From contig CAVXYG010000014.1 in assembly GCA_963766005.1 (NCBI GenBank), positions 199,160 through 263,159 on the forward strand: 64,000 nucleotides of DNA, written 5' to 3'. Positions 52,925 through 61,995 of the stretch are shown here, in pieces. Below the pieces are notes generated by a model. The model searched no databases. It was given only the letters and a program-made list of their open reading frames with translations, and was not told where the DNA came from. The translations under genes and the position numbers were made by a program. Origin of the DNA: CAVXYG01 sp963766005 (GTDB taxonomy: Bacteria > Actinomycetota > Actinomycetes > S36-B12 > GCA-2699445). Positions within the stretch are counted from its first letter, which is position 1. Every line of letters begins with the position of its first letter.

Positions 52925-55252
52925 GTGCAGTATCTTGCCGCAGCTGCGGAGGTAGAACTGACGGGGAGCAACTACACCACCGTCGTCATCGTGGCCCTGA
53001 TCGCGTTGGCCGCGCTCGGGGTGGCAGGTTTGCTCGTCCGTGAGGTTCTCGCCGCGCCAGAGGGCACCCCGACCATGCGCAGCATCGCCGCTGCCGTGCA
53101 GGAGGGGGCCTCCGCGTACCTCAACCGCCAGTTCAAGACCCTGGCGATCTTCGCCACCGTCGTGTTCTTCCTGTTGTTCCTGCTTCCCGCGGACACCAAC
53201 GAGGAACGGATCGGGCGCAGCATCTTCTTCGTGGTCGGTGCGCTGTTCTCAGCGATCACCGGCTACATGGGCATGTGGCTCGCCGTGCGCGGCAACGTCC
53301 GCGTGGCCGCTGCAGCCAAGGACTCCGGCGAGCAGGACGCGATGCGGATCGCGTTCCGCACCGGTGGGGTTGCCGGCATGTTCACCGTCGGCCTCGGCCT
53401 GCTCGGCGCATCCATCGTCGTCCTGGTCTACGCCGACCAGGCGCCCAAGGTGCTCGAGGGCTTCGGCTTCGGGGCGGCGCTGCTGGCGATGTTCATGCGA
53501 GTCGGCGGCGGCATCTTCACCAAGGCCGCCGACGTCGGCGCCGATCTGGTGGGCAAGGTCGAGCAGGGCATCCCCGAGGACGATCCCCGCAACGCGGCCA
53601 CCATCGCCGACAACGTGGGCGACAACGTGGGCGACTGCGCGGGCATGGCGGCGGACCTGTTCGAGTCCTACGCGGTGACCTTGGTCGCGGCGCTCATCCT
53701 GGGCAAGGCGGCCCTGGGCAGCATCGGGCTGGTCATCCCGCTCGTGGTGCCGGCCATCGGCGTCATCACGGCCGTGATCGGCATCTTCGCCGTCATGCCG
53801 CGACCCGGCGACCGTTCCGGAATGGCCGCGATCAACCGCGGCTTCTTCATCTCCGCAGTCAGCTCCGCGGTGCTCGTGACGGCCGCAGCGTTCGTCTGGC
53901 TGCCGGACCGGCTGACCCGGATCGACACCATCAGCGCCGAATCGCTCGGACTGGAACTGGTGCGCTTCGAGTCCTTCAACCCGCGCTGGCTCGTGCTGGG
54001 CGCCGTGATCATCGGCATCCTGCTCGCCGCCGCCATCCAGGTGCTCACCGGCTACTTCACCGAGACCGACCGCAAGCCCGTCGATGACGTGGCCAAGTCC
54101 TCGTTGACCGGCCCGGCCACCGTCATCCTGGCCGGCGTCTCGCTCGGCCTGGAGTCCGCGGTGTACTCGGCATTGCTGATCGCCGCGGCGGTCTTCGGCG
54201 CCTACACGCTGGGCGGGGGTTCGGTCCTGCTCGGCCTGTTCGCCGTGGCAATGGCCGGCACCGGCCTGCTGACCACCGTCGGCGTCATCGTCGCGATGGA
54301 CACCTTCGGTCCCGTGTCGGACAACGCACAGGGCATTGCCGAGATGTCCGGCGACGTGCAGGGCGAGGGCGCCAAGGTGCTCACCAGCCTCGACGCGGTC
54401 GGCAACTCCACCAAGGCGATCACCAAGGGCATCGCCATCGCCACCGCGGTGCTGGCAGCCACGGCGCTGTTCGGCGCCTACCGCGACACGATCGTCACCG
54501 CCGCCGATGGTGCGGGCGGGACCATGCTGGAGTACATCGGCATCCTGGATGTGTCCAATCCGAAGAACCTCACCGGCCTGATCATCGGCGCGGCAGTGGT
54601 GTTCCTGTTCTCGGGCCTGGCCATCAACGCGGTTTCCCGCGCGGCCGGCGCGGTGATCTTCGAGGTGCGGCGGCAGTTCCGCGAGCACCCCGGAATCATG
54701 GAGGGCACCGAGAAGCCGGAGTACGGCAAGGTTGTCGATATCGTGACCCGCGATTCGCTGCGCGAGCTCATCACGCCGGGTGTGCTGGCCGTGCTGACTC
54801 CGATCGCCGTGGGCTTCGGACTCGGTGTGGGGGCGCTCGGCTCGTTCCTGGCGGGCACCATCGCCACCGGCGTGCTGATGGCGGTCTTCCTGTCGAACTC
54901 CGGCGGGGCCTGGGACAACGCCAAGAAGTACGTCGAGGACGGCCACTTCGGAGGCAAGGGCTCCGAGGCGCATGAAGCCACCGTCATCGGCGACACGGTC
55001 GGCGACCCGTTCAAGGACACGGCCGGCCCGGCGATCAACCCGCTGATCAAGGTCATGAACCTGGTGGCGCTGCTGATCGCGCCCGCCGTCGTGACGCTGG
55101 CGCTGGACGGCCAGGACGCGCTCCGTTGGGCGATCGCGCTGGTGGCCATGGCGATCATCGTGATCGCCATCGTGGTCAGCAAGCGTCGTCCGATCGCCGT
55201 CGGCGAAGAGACGCAGGAGAGCGAGCAGGCGGTGCCGCAGAGCAGGCACTGA
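52925..55252 (+). CDS. hppA: Proton-pumping membrane pyrophosphatase
   Basis: A 775-residue integral membrane PPase with about 16 helices that uses PPi hydrolysis to pump protons out. The PPi/Mg site is in DVGADLVGKVEQGIPEDDP followed by NVGDNVGDCAGMAADLFES. A second site, GDTVGDPFKDTAGPAINPL, is near the C-terminus. The segment GNSTKAITKG has Lys where potassium-dependent enzymes have Ala, so it is probably K+-independent. I prefer GTG 52925, since GAGGAG is 8 bases upstream; GTG 52916 is the alternative. Confidence 0.95.
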   Translation: MQYLAAAAEVELTGSNYTTVVIVALIALAALGVAGLLVREVLAAPEGTPTMRSIAAAVQEGASAYLNRQFKTLAIFATVVFFLLFLLPADTNEERIGRSIFFVVGALFSAITGYMGMWLAVRGNVRVAAAAKDSGEQDAMRIAFRTGGVAGMFTVGLGLLGASIVVLVYADQAPKVLEGFGFGAALLAMFMRVGGGIFTKAADVGADLVGKVEQGIPEDDPRNAATIADNVGDNVGDCAGMAADLFESYAVTLVAALILGKAALGSIGLVIPLVVPAIGVITAVIGIFAVMPRPGDRSGMAAINRGFFISAVSSAVLVTAAAFVWLPDRLTRIDTISAESLGLELVRFESFNPRWLVLGAVIIGILLAAAIQVLTGYFTETDRKPVDDVAKSSLTGPATVILAGVSLGLESAVYSALLIAAAVFGAYTLGGGSVLLGLFAVAMAGTGLLTTVGVIVAMDTFGPVSDNAQGIAEMSGDVQGEGAKVLTSLDAVGNSTKAITKGIAIATAVLAATALFGAYRDTIVTAADGAGGTMLEYIGILDVSNPKNLTGLIIGAAVVFLFSGLAINAVSRAAGAVIFEVRRQFREHPGIMEGTEKPEYGKVVDIVTRDSLRELITPGVLAVLTPIAVGFGLGVGALGSFLAGTIATGVLMAVFLSNSGGAWDNAKKYVEDGHFGGKGSEAHEATVIGDTVGDPFKDTAGPAINPLIKVMNLVALLIAPAVVTLALDGQDALRWAIALVAMAIIVIAIVVSKRRPIAVGEETQESEQAVPQSRH

Positions 55253-55266
55253 TCCGATCCGCACCC

Positions 55267-55301
55267 GTCGAGGCCCCTTCCGGTTCGGGAGGGGCCTCGA
55301 C
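55267..55301 (+). terminator. Terminator hairpin after hppA
   Basis: GTCGAGGCCCCT (55267-55278) pairs perfectly with AGGGGCCTCGAC (55290-55301) over 12 bases with an 11-base loop. Confidence 0.8.
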
Positions 55302-55374
55302 CCATGTCGGACGGTCCTTACCCGCCCTGCCCGGCAGCCATTACGGTGGGGGCGAGGCAGCGGGAGGAGGCACT

Positions 55375-56843
55375 GTGGCACCGGATGCCGGGGCGCTACG
55401 AGCAGCACTGCTGGAACTGGGGTTCACCGCCGATGGCGTCTTGGCGGAAGCTTGGTCCGGACGCCTTCGCGGCGCTCGGCCGCGGGGAGGCGGCGCCGGC
55501 CCGCCACGCCCTTGCGGATCGGGCCGACGACGGGTTGACCGATCTGATCCGGCTCTTCCTGCTCGGTGAAGTGGTGCCGACCAGTCGGCTGGAGGCGACC
55601 GTGCCGCTCGATGACGCCGAACTGCTGGGCCTCATCGCCGAGGTGGCCGAGGGCACCACCGAGCAGGTCCGGGCCCGGGTGCATGTGCAGCCCTACCCGA
55701 CGCCGTCGGGCGACGGATTCGTGGTGTCCGATCTGCCGGCGTGGATGGGCCGAATCGGCGGGCGCGGCCTGCGGCCCGATCACGTGGTGGGGATCGGGGG
55801 CGCGACCATCACACTGGCGACCATCACGCCGCGGGATCCGGTCGATCAGACGTTGGATCTGGGGACCGGGTGCGGACTGCAGGCGCTGCTCGCCGCCGGA
55901 CACAGCGCGCGCGTCGTGGCCACCGACCGCAGCCAGCGGGCCCTGGCCATGGCACGACTGACCGCCGCACTGTCCGGCACGCCCTTCGACTGCCGCGCCG
56001 GATCGCTGTTCGACCCGGTCGCAGCGGATACGTTCGACCTGATCGTGGCCAACCCGCCGTTCGTCATCTCCCCGCACGCCCGCTACACCTACCGCGAGGC
56101 GCCGCTGCGCGCCGACGACCTCAGCCGCAACGTCGTGCAGCAGGCCGCGGAGCACCTGCGACCGGGCGGCATCGCGGTGCTGTTGGCCAACTGGCTGCAC
56201 GTCGCCGATGAGCCGTGGCACGAGCGGCTCGCCGGCTGGGCGCCGCCGGACACCCAGATGTGGGTTGCCCAGCGGGAGCGGCTGACCCCGTCGGAGTACG
56301 TGGATGTCTGGCTGCGCGACGCTGCCGAGCACGGCGGACCGGACCATGCCCGCCGGTACGCCGAGTGGCTGACGTACTTCGACGACCTGGCGGCCTCGGC
56401 CATCGGGTTCGGCTGGATCGTGCTGCGGCGCAGCGCATCGCCCTGGTTCGTCGCAGAGGACGTCGCCGACGCCGAGCGGCTCCCCAACGGGGCCGAGGTG
56501 CAGGCCCAGTTGGCGGACTTCAGCACGCTGCACGATGCCACCGCGGTGCGGCTGCTCGCCTCGGCGCCGACCTGGCGGCCCGACACCGAGCTGCACCGCA
56601 GTTGGTACCCGACCGGCCCGGCCGGGGCAGACTTCGTGGCCACCCGGGCCGTGGCGCCCGACCGAGACCATCGATCCCGATCGTGGCCGACCTGCTCGCC
56701 GACACCGGATCGCTGGCCGATCGGATCGAACGGCAGGCCGATGACGACACCGATCGGGCCGACGAGTTGGCGGCACGCGCCCTGGTGGGGGTGCGGCGGC
56801 TGATCGGCGCCGGCATGGTCACCTGGATGGGCCAACGGGGTAG
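55375..56843 (+). CDS. Class I SAM-dependent methyltransferase (frame breaks)
   Basis: GGAGGAG precedes a GTG at 55375; the protein opens as DAGALRAALLELGFTADG. A break near 55445-55455 moves it to the main frame: LGPDAFAALGRGEAAPARH, TLDLGTGCGLQALLAAGHS (SAM site) and VANPPFVISPHARYTYRE (NPPF, an N-methyl acceptor motif). Two further breaks near 56651-56660 and 56675-56681, each one extra C, lead to a C-terminal PIVADLLADTGSLADRIE. The end is uncertain: TAG at 56841 is used only if a fourth indel exists. The family resembles HemK/RlmG-type methyltransferases; the substrate is unknown. Confidence 0.72.
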
Positions 56844-56952
56844 CGCCGCGCAGCGCGGGCGCCGCTCGACGGACGGGCGACCGGCGCTGCCCGCAGTCCG
56901 ACGCCTCGCGCTGATCGGCTGCAAACGGCTCGCCGAGCCACCGCGGTTTCGA

Positions 56953-56958
56953 CACAAT
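56953..56958 (+). promoter_or_regulatory. Leaderless -10 element (CACAAT)
   Basis: CACAAT ends 6 bases before the ATG at 56965 of the cation-efflux gene. Confidence 0.45.
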
Positions 56959-56964
56959 GACCCG

Positions 56965-57911
56965 ATGAGCCTGGCCGCCGACGAGCCGCGTCGAGCCGGG
57001 GACGCGCGCACGAGCAGCGGCTGCTGCGCCTATCGACGATTTCCGCGGGCCTTGTTCGCTGCGGTGGCGATCTGCTGGGGCTGGTTGGCGGCCTCGCAGG
57101 TCATCGTGCTGGACGGCGTGTACGCCCTGATCGGGGTGCTGCTCGGGGGGTTGTCGCTACGAGCGGCGGTGCTGGTGGAGCGCGGGCCCACGGTGCGCTA
57201 TCCGTTCGGCCGCGAGGCGCTGGCCCCGCTGGTGGTGGGGGTGCAGGGGCTGGTGCTGCTGGGCTCGCTCGGCTACGCGGTGCTCGATGCCGTCGAAGTC
57301 CTCCTCACCGGCGGCAGCCAGACGGCGTTCGGCTCGGCCCTGGGCTACTCGGTCGCCAGCGCGACGATCGGGTTCGTGCTCTGGCGGGTGCTGCGGCGCC
57401 AGCCGGGTCCTCCGAACTGGTGGCTGCCGAAGCCGCCGCCTGGCTGGCAGGTGTGCTGCTGTCGGTGGGGATGTTTGTCGGCTTCCTGGCAGCGCTCATC
57501 CTGGACGGCACGTCCGCCGCCGGCATCGTGCCCTTCATCGATCCCGGTATGGTGATCGTCGCGGCGGTGGCGATCGCGCCGACCCCGCTGCGGATGCTCC
57601 GGCAGACCGCTCGCGAGCTGCTGGAGGGCGCCGCACCGGCCGAGGTAGCCGACCCGATCAGGTCGGTGGTGCACGACCTCAGCCGGCAGCACGGCCTGCC
57701 GGAACCCACCGCCCGGATCGGCAAGCTGGGCCGCAAGGTCTACGTGGAGGTCCACTACCTGGTGGCCGAGGACGCCGGCTACTCGCTAGCGGAGGCCGAC
57801 ACTGTCCGGCGAGTGCTGCTGCAGCGGCTGCGGCAGCCGGGCCGCAGCCTCTGGATCACGGTGGAGCTGCATACCGACCCGGCTTGGGACCGCGCCGAGC
57901 CGGGGGCGTAG
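56965..57911 (+). CDS. Cation diffusion facilitator-like transporter (one frame break)
   Basis: Helices and the motif VLDGVYALIGVLLGGLSLRA (Asp ligand) with VRYPFGREALAPLVV are typical of the CDF family. A break near 57405-57415 moves to the frame AAEAAAWLAGVLLSVG onward. The C-terminal cytoplasmic domain (KVYVEVHYLVAEDAGYSLA) ends at 57911. Likely exports a divalent metal such as Zn2+ or Fe2+; the metal is not determinable. Confidence 0.75.
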
Positions 57912-57965
57912 CCCGGGCGCTCCCGGCTGCCCATGGCGCGGCCCGAGCCCGGACCAGCCGATGCC

Positions 57966-58221
57966 GCCGGCGAAGGCGAAGACGATCGCGAAGTACCTCG
58001 GCAAGGGATAGGAGGTACTGGCCTCGGTCGGCCATATCCGCGATCTGCCGGAGGGTGCCTCGGAGATTGCCGACGCCTACCGCGGCCAGCCGTGGGCGCG
58101 GTTGGCGGTGAACGTCGATGACGGCTCCGCGCCGATCTCTGTGGTTTCGCCGCGCAAGAAGGAGACGGTCACCGAGTTGAAACGGGCGTTGCAGGACGCC
58201 GACGAGTTGCTGCCGGCGCAG
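57966..58221 (+). pseudogene. Broken 5' fragment of a DNA topoisomerase I gene
   Basis: This 256-base segment aligns without gaps to topA 62043-62298. The first 42 bases are identical, then diverge. In the topA frame it reads AKAKTIAKYLGKG, then a TAG at 58009-58011 replaces the Tyr codon, then EVLASVGHIRDLPEGASEIA and LKRALQDADELLPA. It has no start codon and stops before the DEDREGEA motif, so it is dead. It lies at the left edge of the transporter insert. Confidence 0.88.
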
Positions 58222-58283
58222 TGTTGGACCCAGCGGGTGGCTGAGCTCATGGCCGATCGCGGCCCGGGAGCAGGGGGCAGGGG

Positions 58284-60089
58284 TCACCAGCGCCAGATCA
58301 GCGGGACCACGAACACCGCGGCCAGGAAGAACAGCGCCATCAGTGGCAGGCCCAGTTTCCAGTAGTCGCCGAAGCGATAGCCCCCCGGGCCCATCACCAT
58401 CAGGTTCGCCGGAGTGGCAACAGGGGTCATGAAGGCGGCCGCGCAGGCCACGCAGATGGACATGAGCACTGTGCGGCCGGACACGGCGAGTTGCTCGGCC
58501 GCCGACAGGCCGATCGGGATCATGACCAATGCGGTAGCCGTGTTGCTGATGAGTTGGCCGAACACCAGGGACAGCGCTGCCAGTGCCGCCAGCAGTGCGG
58601 TCGGGCCAGCACCGCCGACGGCATCGACGAGCCATTCGGCGATCATCGCGCCGGCGCCGGACTCCTGGATGGCGATCGCCATGGGGAACATCCCGGCGAC
58701 CAGCAGGACGGTGCTCCAGGACACCGTGCGATAGGCGTCCGGTGCCGACACCACGCGCGCCAGGATCATCGCCCCGGCGGCGAGTAGGGCAGCGATGGCG
58801 GCCGGCACCAGCCCGGTTGCGAGCAGCAGGACCATGCACGCCAGAATCACCAGCGCCCGCGATGAGCCGCGCCCGCGCGGGACGGCTTGGCGGCGGACCA
58901 GGTCGGGTGCGTTGACCAGCAGCAGGCTGTGGTCCTGGACCAACTCATCCAGGATGGACCAGGGGCCTTCCAGCAGCAGCACGTCACCGGTGCGCAGCGT
59001 CGAATCCGACAACCCTCGGTCCACCCCGCCGCGTTGCACCGCTAGGACCGTGACCGCGCCATCCAGGACGCTACCGGAATGGACTTCGCGGCCCAGGTAC
59101 CGCGATCGCGGCGGGACGACCGCTTCGATCACGCCCACTTCTCGGTTGAGGAGCTCCGCGGAGACCTCCGTGGCGTCACGGATCCGCTCCACCGCCGTGC
59201 CGGTCTCGGCGGCGAACGAACCGACCAGCCCGTGGTCGCCCAGGACGGTCAGCCGATCCCCCGGGTGCAGTTGGCCATCGGCCGAGGGCAACCCGGCCGC
59301 GCCATCGAGCACCGTGATGATGCGCAGCCCCTCGCGGGGGCTGGCCAGCACCTCCTGCCTGGTGCGTCCGGCCAGCGGTGAGTCTGCCGTGACCCGCAGG
59401 TGGAAGACCTGCTCCAGCGAGTAATGCTCCACCAGGGTCCGCGCGTGCGCCGACAGATCCGGGGGCAGCGCGGCGCTGGTGCGATCGGGCAGGAGCCGAG
59501 GGCCGATCAGCAGAATCACGGCCAGTGCCGCGATCACGATCGGAATGCCGATGAGCGAGAACTCCAGCAGTCCGAAGGCGCCGAGCCCGGCGTCGTCGGC
59601 CGCCTGCGAGATCACCACGTTCACCGGCGATCCGGTGAGCAGCAGCAATCCGCCCGCGCTGCCGGCGAAGGCCAGCGGCATCAGCATCCGCGAGGTCGGC
59701 AGGCCCACCCTCCTGGCCAGCACCACTGCCATCGGCAGCAGCGCGGCCACGGCGCCGTTCAGCCCGATCGTGGCGGTCAGCATCGCGACCAGCAGCATGG
59801 TCAGCAACAGCGCACGGGTCGCGCTCCCGCCGGCGCTGCGGGACAGCGCCTGACCGGCCCAAGCCGTCACGCCGCTGGCCTCGAGCCCCTCGCTCACCAC
59901 GAACAGGGCGGCGATCATGATGACGGCCGCGTCGCCGAAGCCGCTGAGGAACTGGTCGAAGGTGATGACCCCGGTGGCGTACAGCGCCAGCGCCGAGCCG
60001 ATCGCGACCACTTCCACCGGGAACCGGTTCCACACGAACAGGGCGACCGTGATGGCCAGAATCAGCAGGCTGATGGCGGCATCGCTCAC
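58284..60089 (-). CDS. SLC13/ArsB-type transporter with two TrkA-C domains
   Basis: A 601-residue anion transporter. Two membrane halves flank a cytoplasmic central region (about 220-410) with two TrkA-C (RCK-C) regulatory domains, e.g. REGLRIITVLDGAAGL. The second half has GQLISNTATALVMIPIG, a DASS-type substrate motif. Likely substrates are sulfate, dicarboxylates or similar; the sequence does not say. GTG follows the YfcC-type stop by 4 bases, so the pair is an operon. Confidence 0.85.
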   Translation of the reverse strand: MSDAAISLLILAITVALFVWNRFPVEVVAIGSALALYATGVITFDQFLSGFGDAAVIMIAALFVVSEGLEASGVTAWAGQALSRSAGGSATRALLLTMLLVAMLTATIGLNGAVAALLPMAVVLARRVGLPTSRMLMPLAFAGSAGGLLLLTGSPVNVVISQAADDAGLGAFGLLEFSLIGIPIVIAALAVILLIGPRLLPDRTSAALPPDLSAHARTLVEHYSLEQVFHLRVTADSPLAGRTRQEVLASPREGLRIITVLDGAAGLPSADGQLHPGDRLTVLGDHGLVGSFAAETGTAVERIRDATEVSAELLNREVGVIEAVVPPRSRYLGREVHSGSVLDGAVTVLAVQRGGVDRGLSDSTLRTGDVLLLEGPWSILDELVQDHSLLLVNAPDLVRRQAVPRGRGSSRALVILACMVLLLATGLVPAAIAALLAAGAMILARVVSAPDAYRTVSWSTVLLVAGMFPMAIAIQESGAGAMIAEWLVDAVGGAGPTALLAALAALSLVFGQLISNTATALVMIPIGLSAAEQLAVSGRTVLMSICVACAAAFMTPVATPANLMVMGPGGYRFGDYWKLGLPLMALFFLAAVFVVPLIWRW

Positions 60090-60093
60090 GGGC

Positions 60094-61650
60094 TCATCCC
60101 AGCTCGGCCGCGATTGCCACGATCGTTGCCGAGACCACGAACAGGCCCAGGATGAGTGGCCAGACGAAGCGCAGGTAGCGGTCGTAGCCGACCTTGGCAA
60201 TCGCGAGGCCACCCACCACGACCACGCTGGTCGGCGAGAACATCAGGGTCAGGCCGTGGCCGGTGATCCACGCGGTGATCGTGGTGGCTCGGCTCACCTC
60301 GGCGAAGTCCGCCAGCGGCGCCAGCAGTGGCATGGCGAGGGCGGCATGGCCGGAACTGGAAGGGATGAGGAAGGCCAGCGGCATGTTGACGATCACGGTG
60401 ACGACGGCGAAGGCCGCGGCCGAGGCGCCCGAGATCAGGTTCTCCATGGCGTGCAGGATCGTGTCGAGGGTCTCGGTGTTCGTCATGATCACGGACACGC
60501 CACCGGCCAGGAGCACCACCATGGCGGGGCCGAGCATGTCTGCCGCGCCTGCCGCGATGAGTCGTACGATTTCCTTCTCGTGCAGTTTCGCCACGATGCC
60601 GACCAGCACCGAGGCGATGAGGAACAGCATGGACAGTTGGGGGAACCACCAGCCAAGGTCGAACCACAGCGGCTCCCCGGCGATCGGGGCCTCGTGATCG
60701 AGGTAGTAGTTCGCCTCGCCGGTCGCCGACTCCAGCAGGCTCGTCCACGGGATGACCGAGAAGATCATCAAGCCGAACGCCAGGGCGGTGATCACCAGCA
60801 CGATCTTCTGCGTGCGGCTCAGTGTGGCGTCCGGGCTGGCGCTGGTGGCCGCTTCGCTTGGCTCGTCCCAACCAACCAGTGAGGCCTGCGGATCGGAGCG
60901 CACCTTCGCGGCGTAGCGCAGCACCCACGCCACGGCCATTCCGGTGACGACCACCCACAGCAGCAGTCGCAGCGCGATCCCGTCACCGATGCCGACGCCG
61001 GCCTCCCCGGCGGCCACTCCGATCGAGAACGGATTGACGGTGGCGGCCATCACCCCGGCCATCGCCCCCAGGATGATCATGGCTGCCGTGGTGAGCCGGT
61101 CGTAGCCCAGCGCAGCCATCAGCGGGATGAACAGCGCGTAGAACCCCAGGGTCTCCACGGAGAACCCCATGGTGGAGCCCAACAGCGAGAACAGCACCAT
61201 CACGGCAGTAATGAGCAGCCAGCCCCTGGTGCGCAGCCGCTGGGCCAGTGCGGCCACCGCCACCTCCAACGCCCTGGTGTGGAAGCTCACCGAGATGAAC
61301 GCGCCGATCGACATGATGAAGACGATGACCCCGATCTGGCCGAACATCGTGCCCAGTGTCTCGGTGTCCACGAACTGGGAATCCGGATTCAGCAGCCCGT
61401 AGATGCCGTTGACCGGGGCCAGCACCAGTTGCTGGACCTTCTCGCCGAAGGACAGCGGAGCGTCGATTTGCTCGTAGGTCCCCGGGATGGGCGAACCGTC
61501 CTGATCCACCTGATAGTCCCCGGCGGGGATAAACAGCGCCGCCACCCACACCAGCAGGGTGACGATCGCCAGCGTCGTGACGGCGCTGGGGAAGGCGAAC
61601 GAACGGCGCTGCTTGGCCGGTTGGCCGACCTTCTCATCCGTGCTCGGCAT
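60094..61650 (-). CDS. YfcC-family membrane transporter
   Basis: A 518-residue transporter with about 12-13 helices of the YfcC/C4-dicarboxylate (AitC/DcuC-related) family. FIPAGDYQVDQDGSPIPGTY near residue 40 and LAFLIPSSSGHAALAMPLLA (pore region) are diagnostic. AGGAGG precedes the ATG at 61650. The cargo may be an amino acid or arginine/ornithine-like substrate; unproven. Confidence 0.87.
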   Translation of the reverse strand: MPSTDEKVGQPAKQRRSFAFPSAVTTLAIVTLLVWVAALFIPAGDYQVDQDGSPIPGTYEQIDAPLSFGEKVQQLVLAPVNGIYGLLNPDSQFVDTETLGTMFGQIGVIVFIMSIGAFISVSFHTRALEVAVAALAQRLRTRGWLLITAVMVLFSLLGSTMGFSVETLGFYALFIPLMAALGYDRLTTAAMIILGAMAGVMAATVNPFSIGVAAGEAGVGIGDGIALRLLLWVVVTGMAVAWVLRYAAKVRSDPQASLVGWDEPSEAATSASPDATLSRTQKIVLVITALAFGLMIFSVIPWTSLLESATGEANYYLDHEAPIAGEPLWFDLGWWFPQLSMLFLIASVLVGIVAKLHEKEIVRLIAAGAADMLGPAMVVLLAGGVSVIMTNTETLDTILHAMENLISGASAAAFAVVTVIVNMPLAFLIPSSSGHAALAMPLLAPLADFAEVSRATTITAWITGHGLTLMFSPTSVVVVGGLAIAKVGYDRYLRFVWPLILGLFVVSATIVAIAAELG

Positions 61651-61995
61651 CGCGACCTCCTGCGTGACGATGCGATAAGTGTGCAGCCCCAGACCCGCCC
61701 ACGGCCGGAAATCGCCGAGCATTCACCTCGGGCAGCCCCGGGCGGCACCTGCGACGCCGGGTGTCGTGCTACCGGGCCGGCACCGCGACGAAATCGGGAT
61801 GGATCCGGCCGGGGGTCCGTGCACCGCCCGGGTCGCGGCCGGAGCCTGGGCCAGCCCCCGACGCGGACCGGCCGACACCGCCGAACCGGTCATCGTTCAC
61901 ACTCGTTCTTGACGCAACCGCCGCGCCGTGGCGTATCGTCGCCGTTTGCACGGTCCCCGTGTCGTGGGGCAGTCGGTCGGAAGGGATGTGGTGGG
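61651..61995. other. Divergent intergenic region between yfcC-like and topA
   Basis: A 345-base spacer with no gene. It holds the upstream regions of both genes. Confidence 0.5.
61909..61939 (+). promoter_or_regulatory. Possible topA promoter (TTGACG, 19 bases, TATCGT)
   Basis: TTGACG (61909-61914) and TATCGT (61934-61939) are spaced 19 bases apart. A leader of about 50 bases would contain GGAAGGGATG before the GTG. Confidence 0.45.

Noticed and set aside
55304..55374. ATG 55304 as methyltransferase start
   Set aside because: The frame between it and 55445 reads Trp/Cys/Met-rich noise; the neighbouring frame with GGAGGAG and GTG 55375 fits the family.
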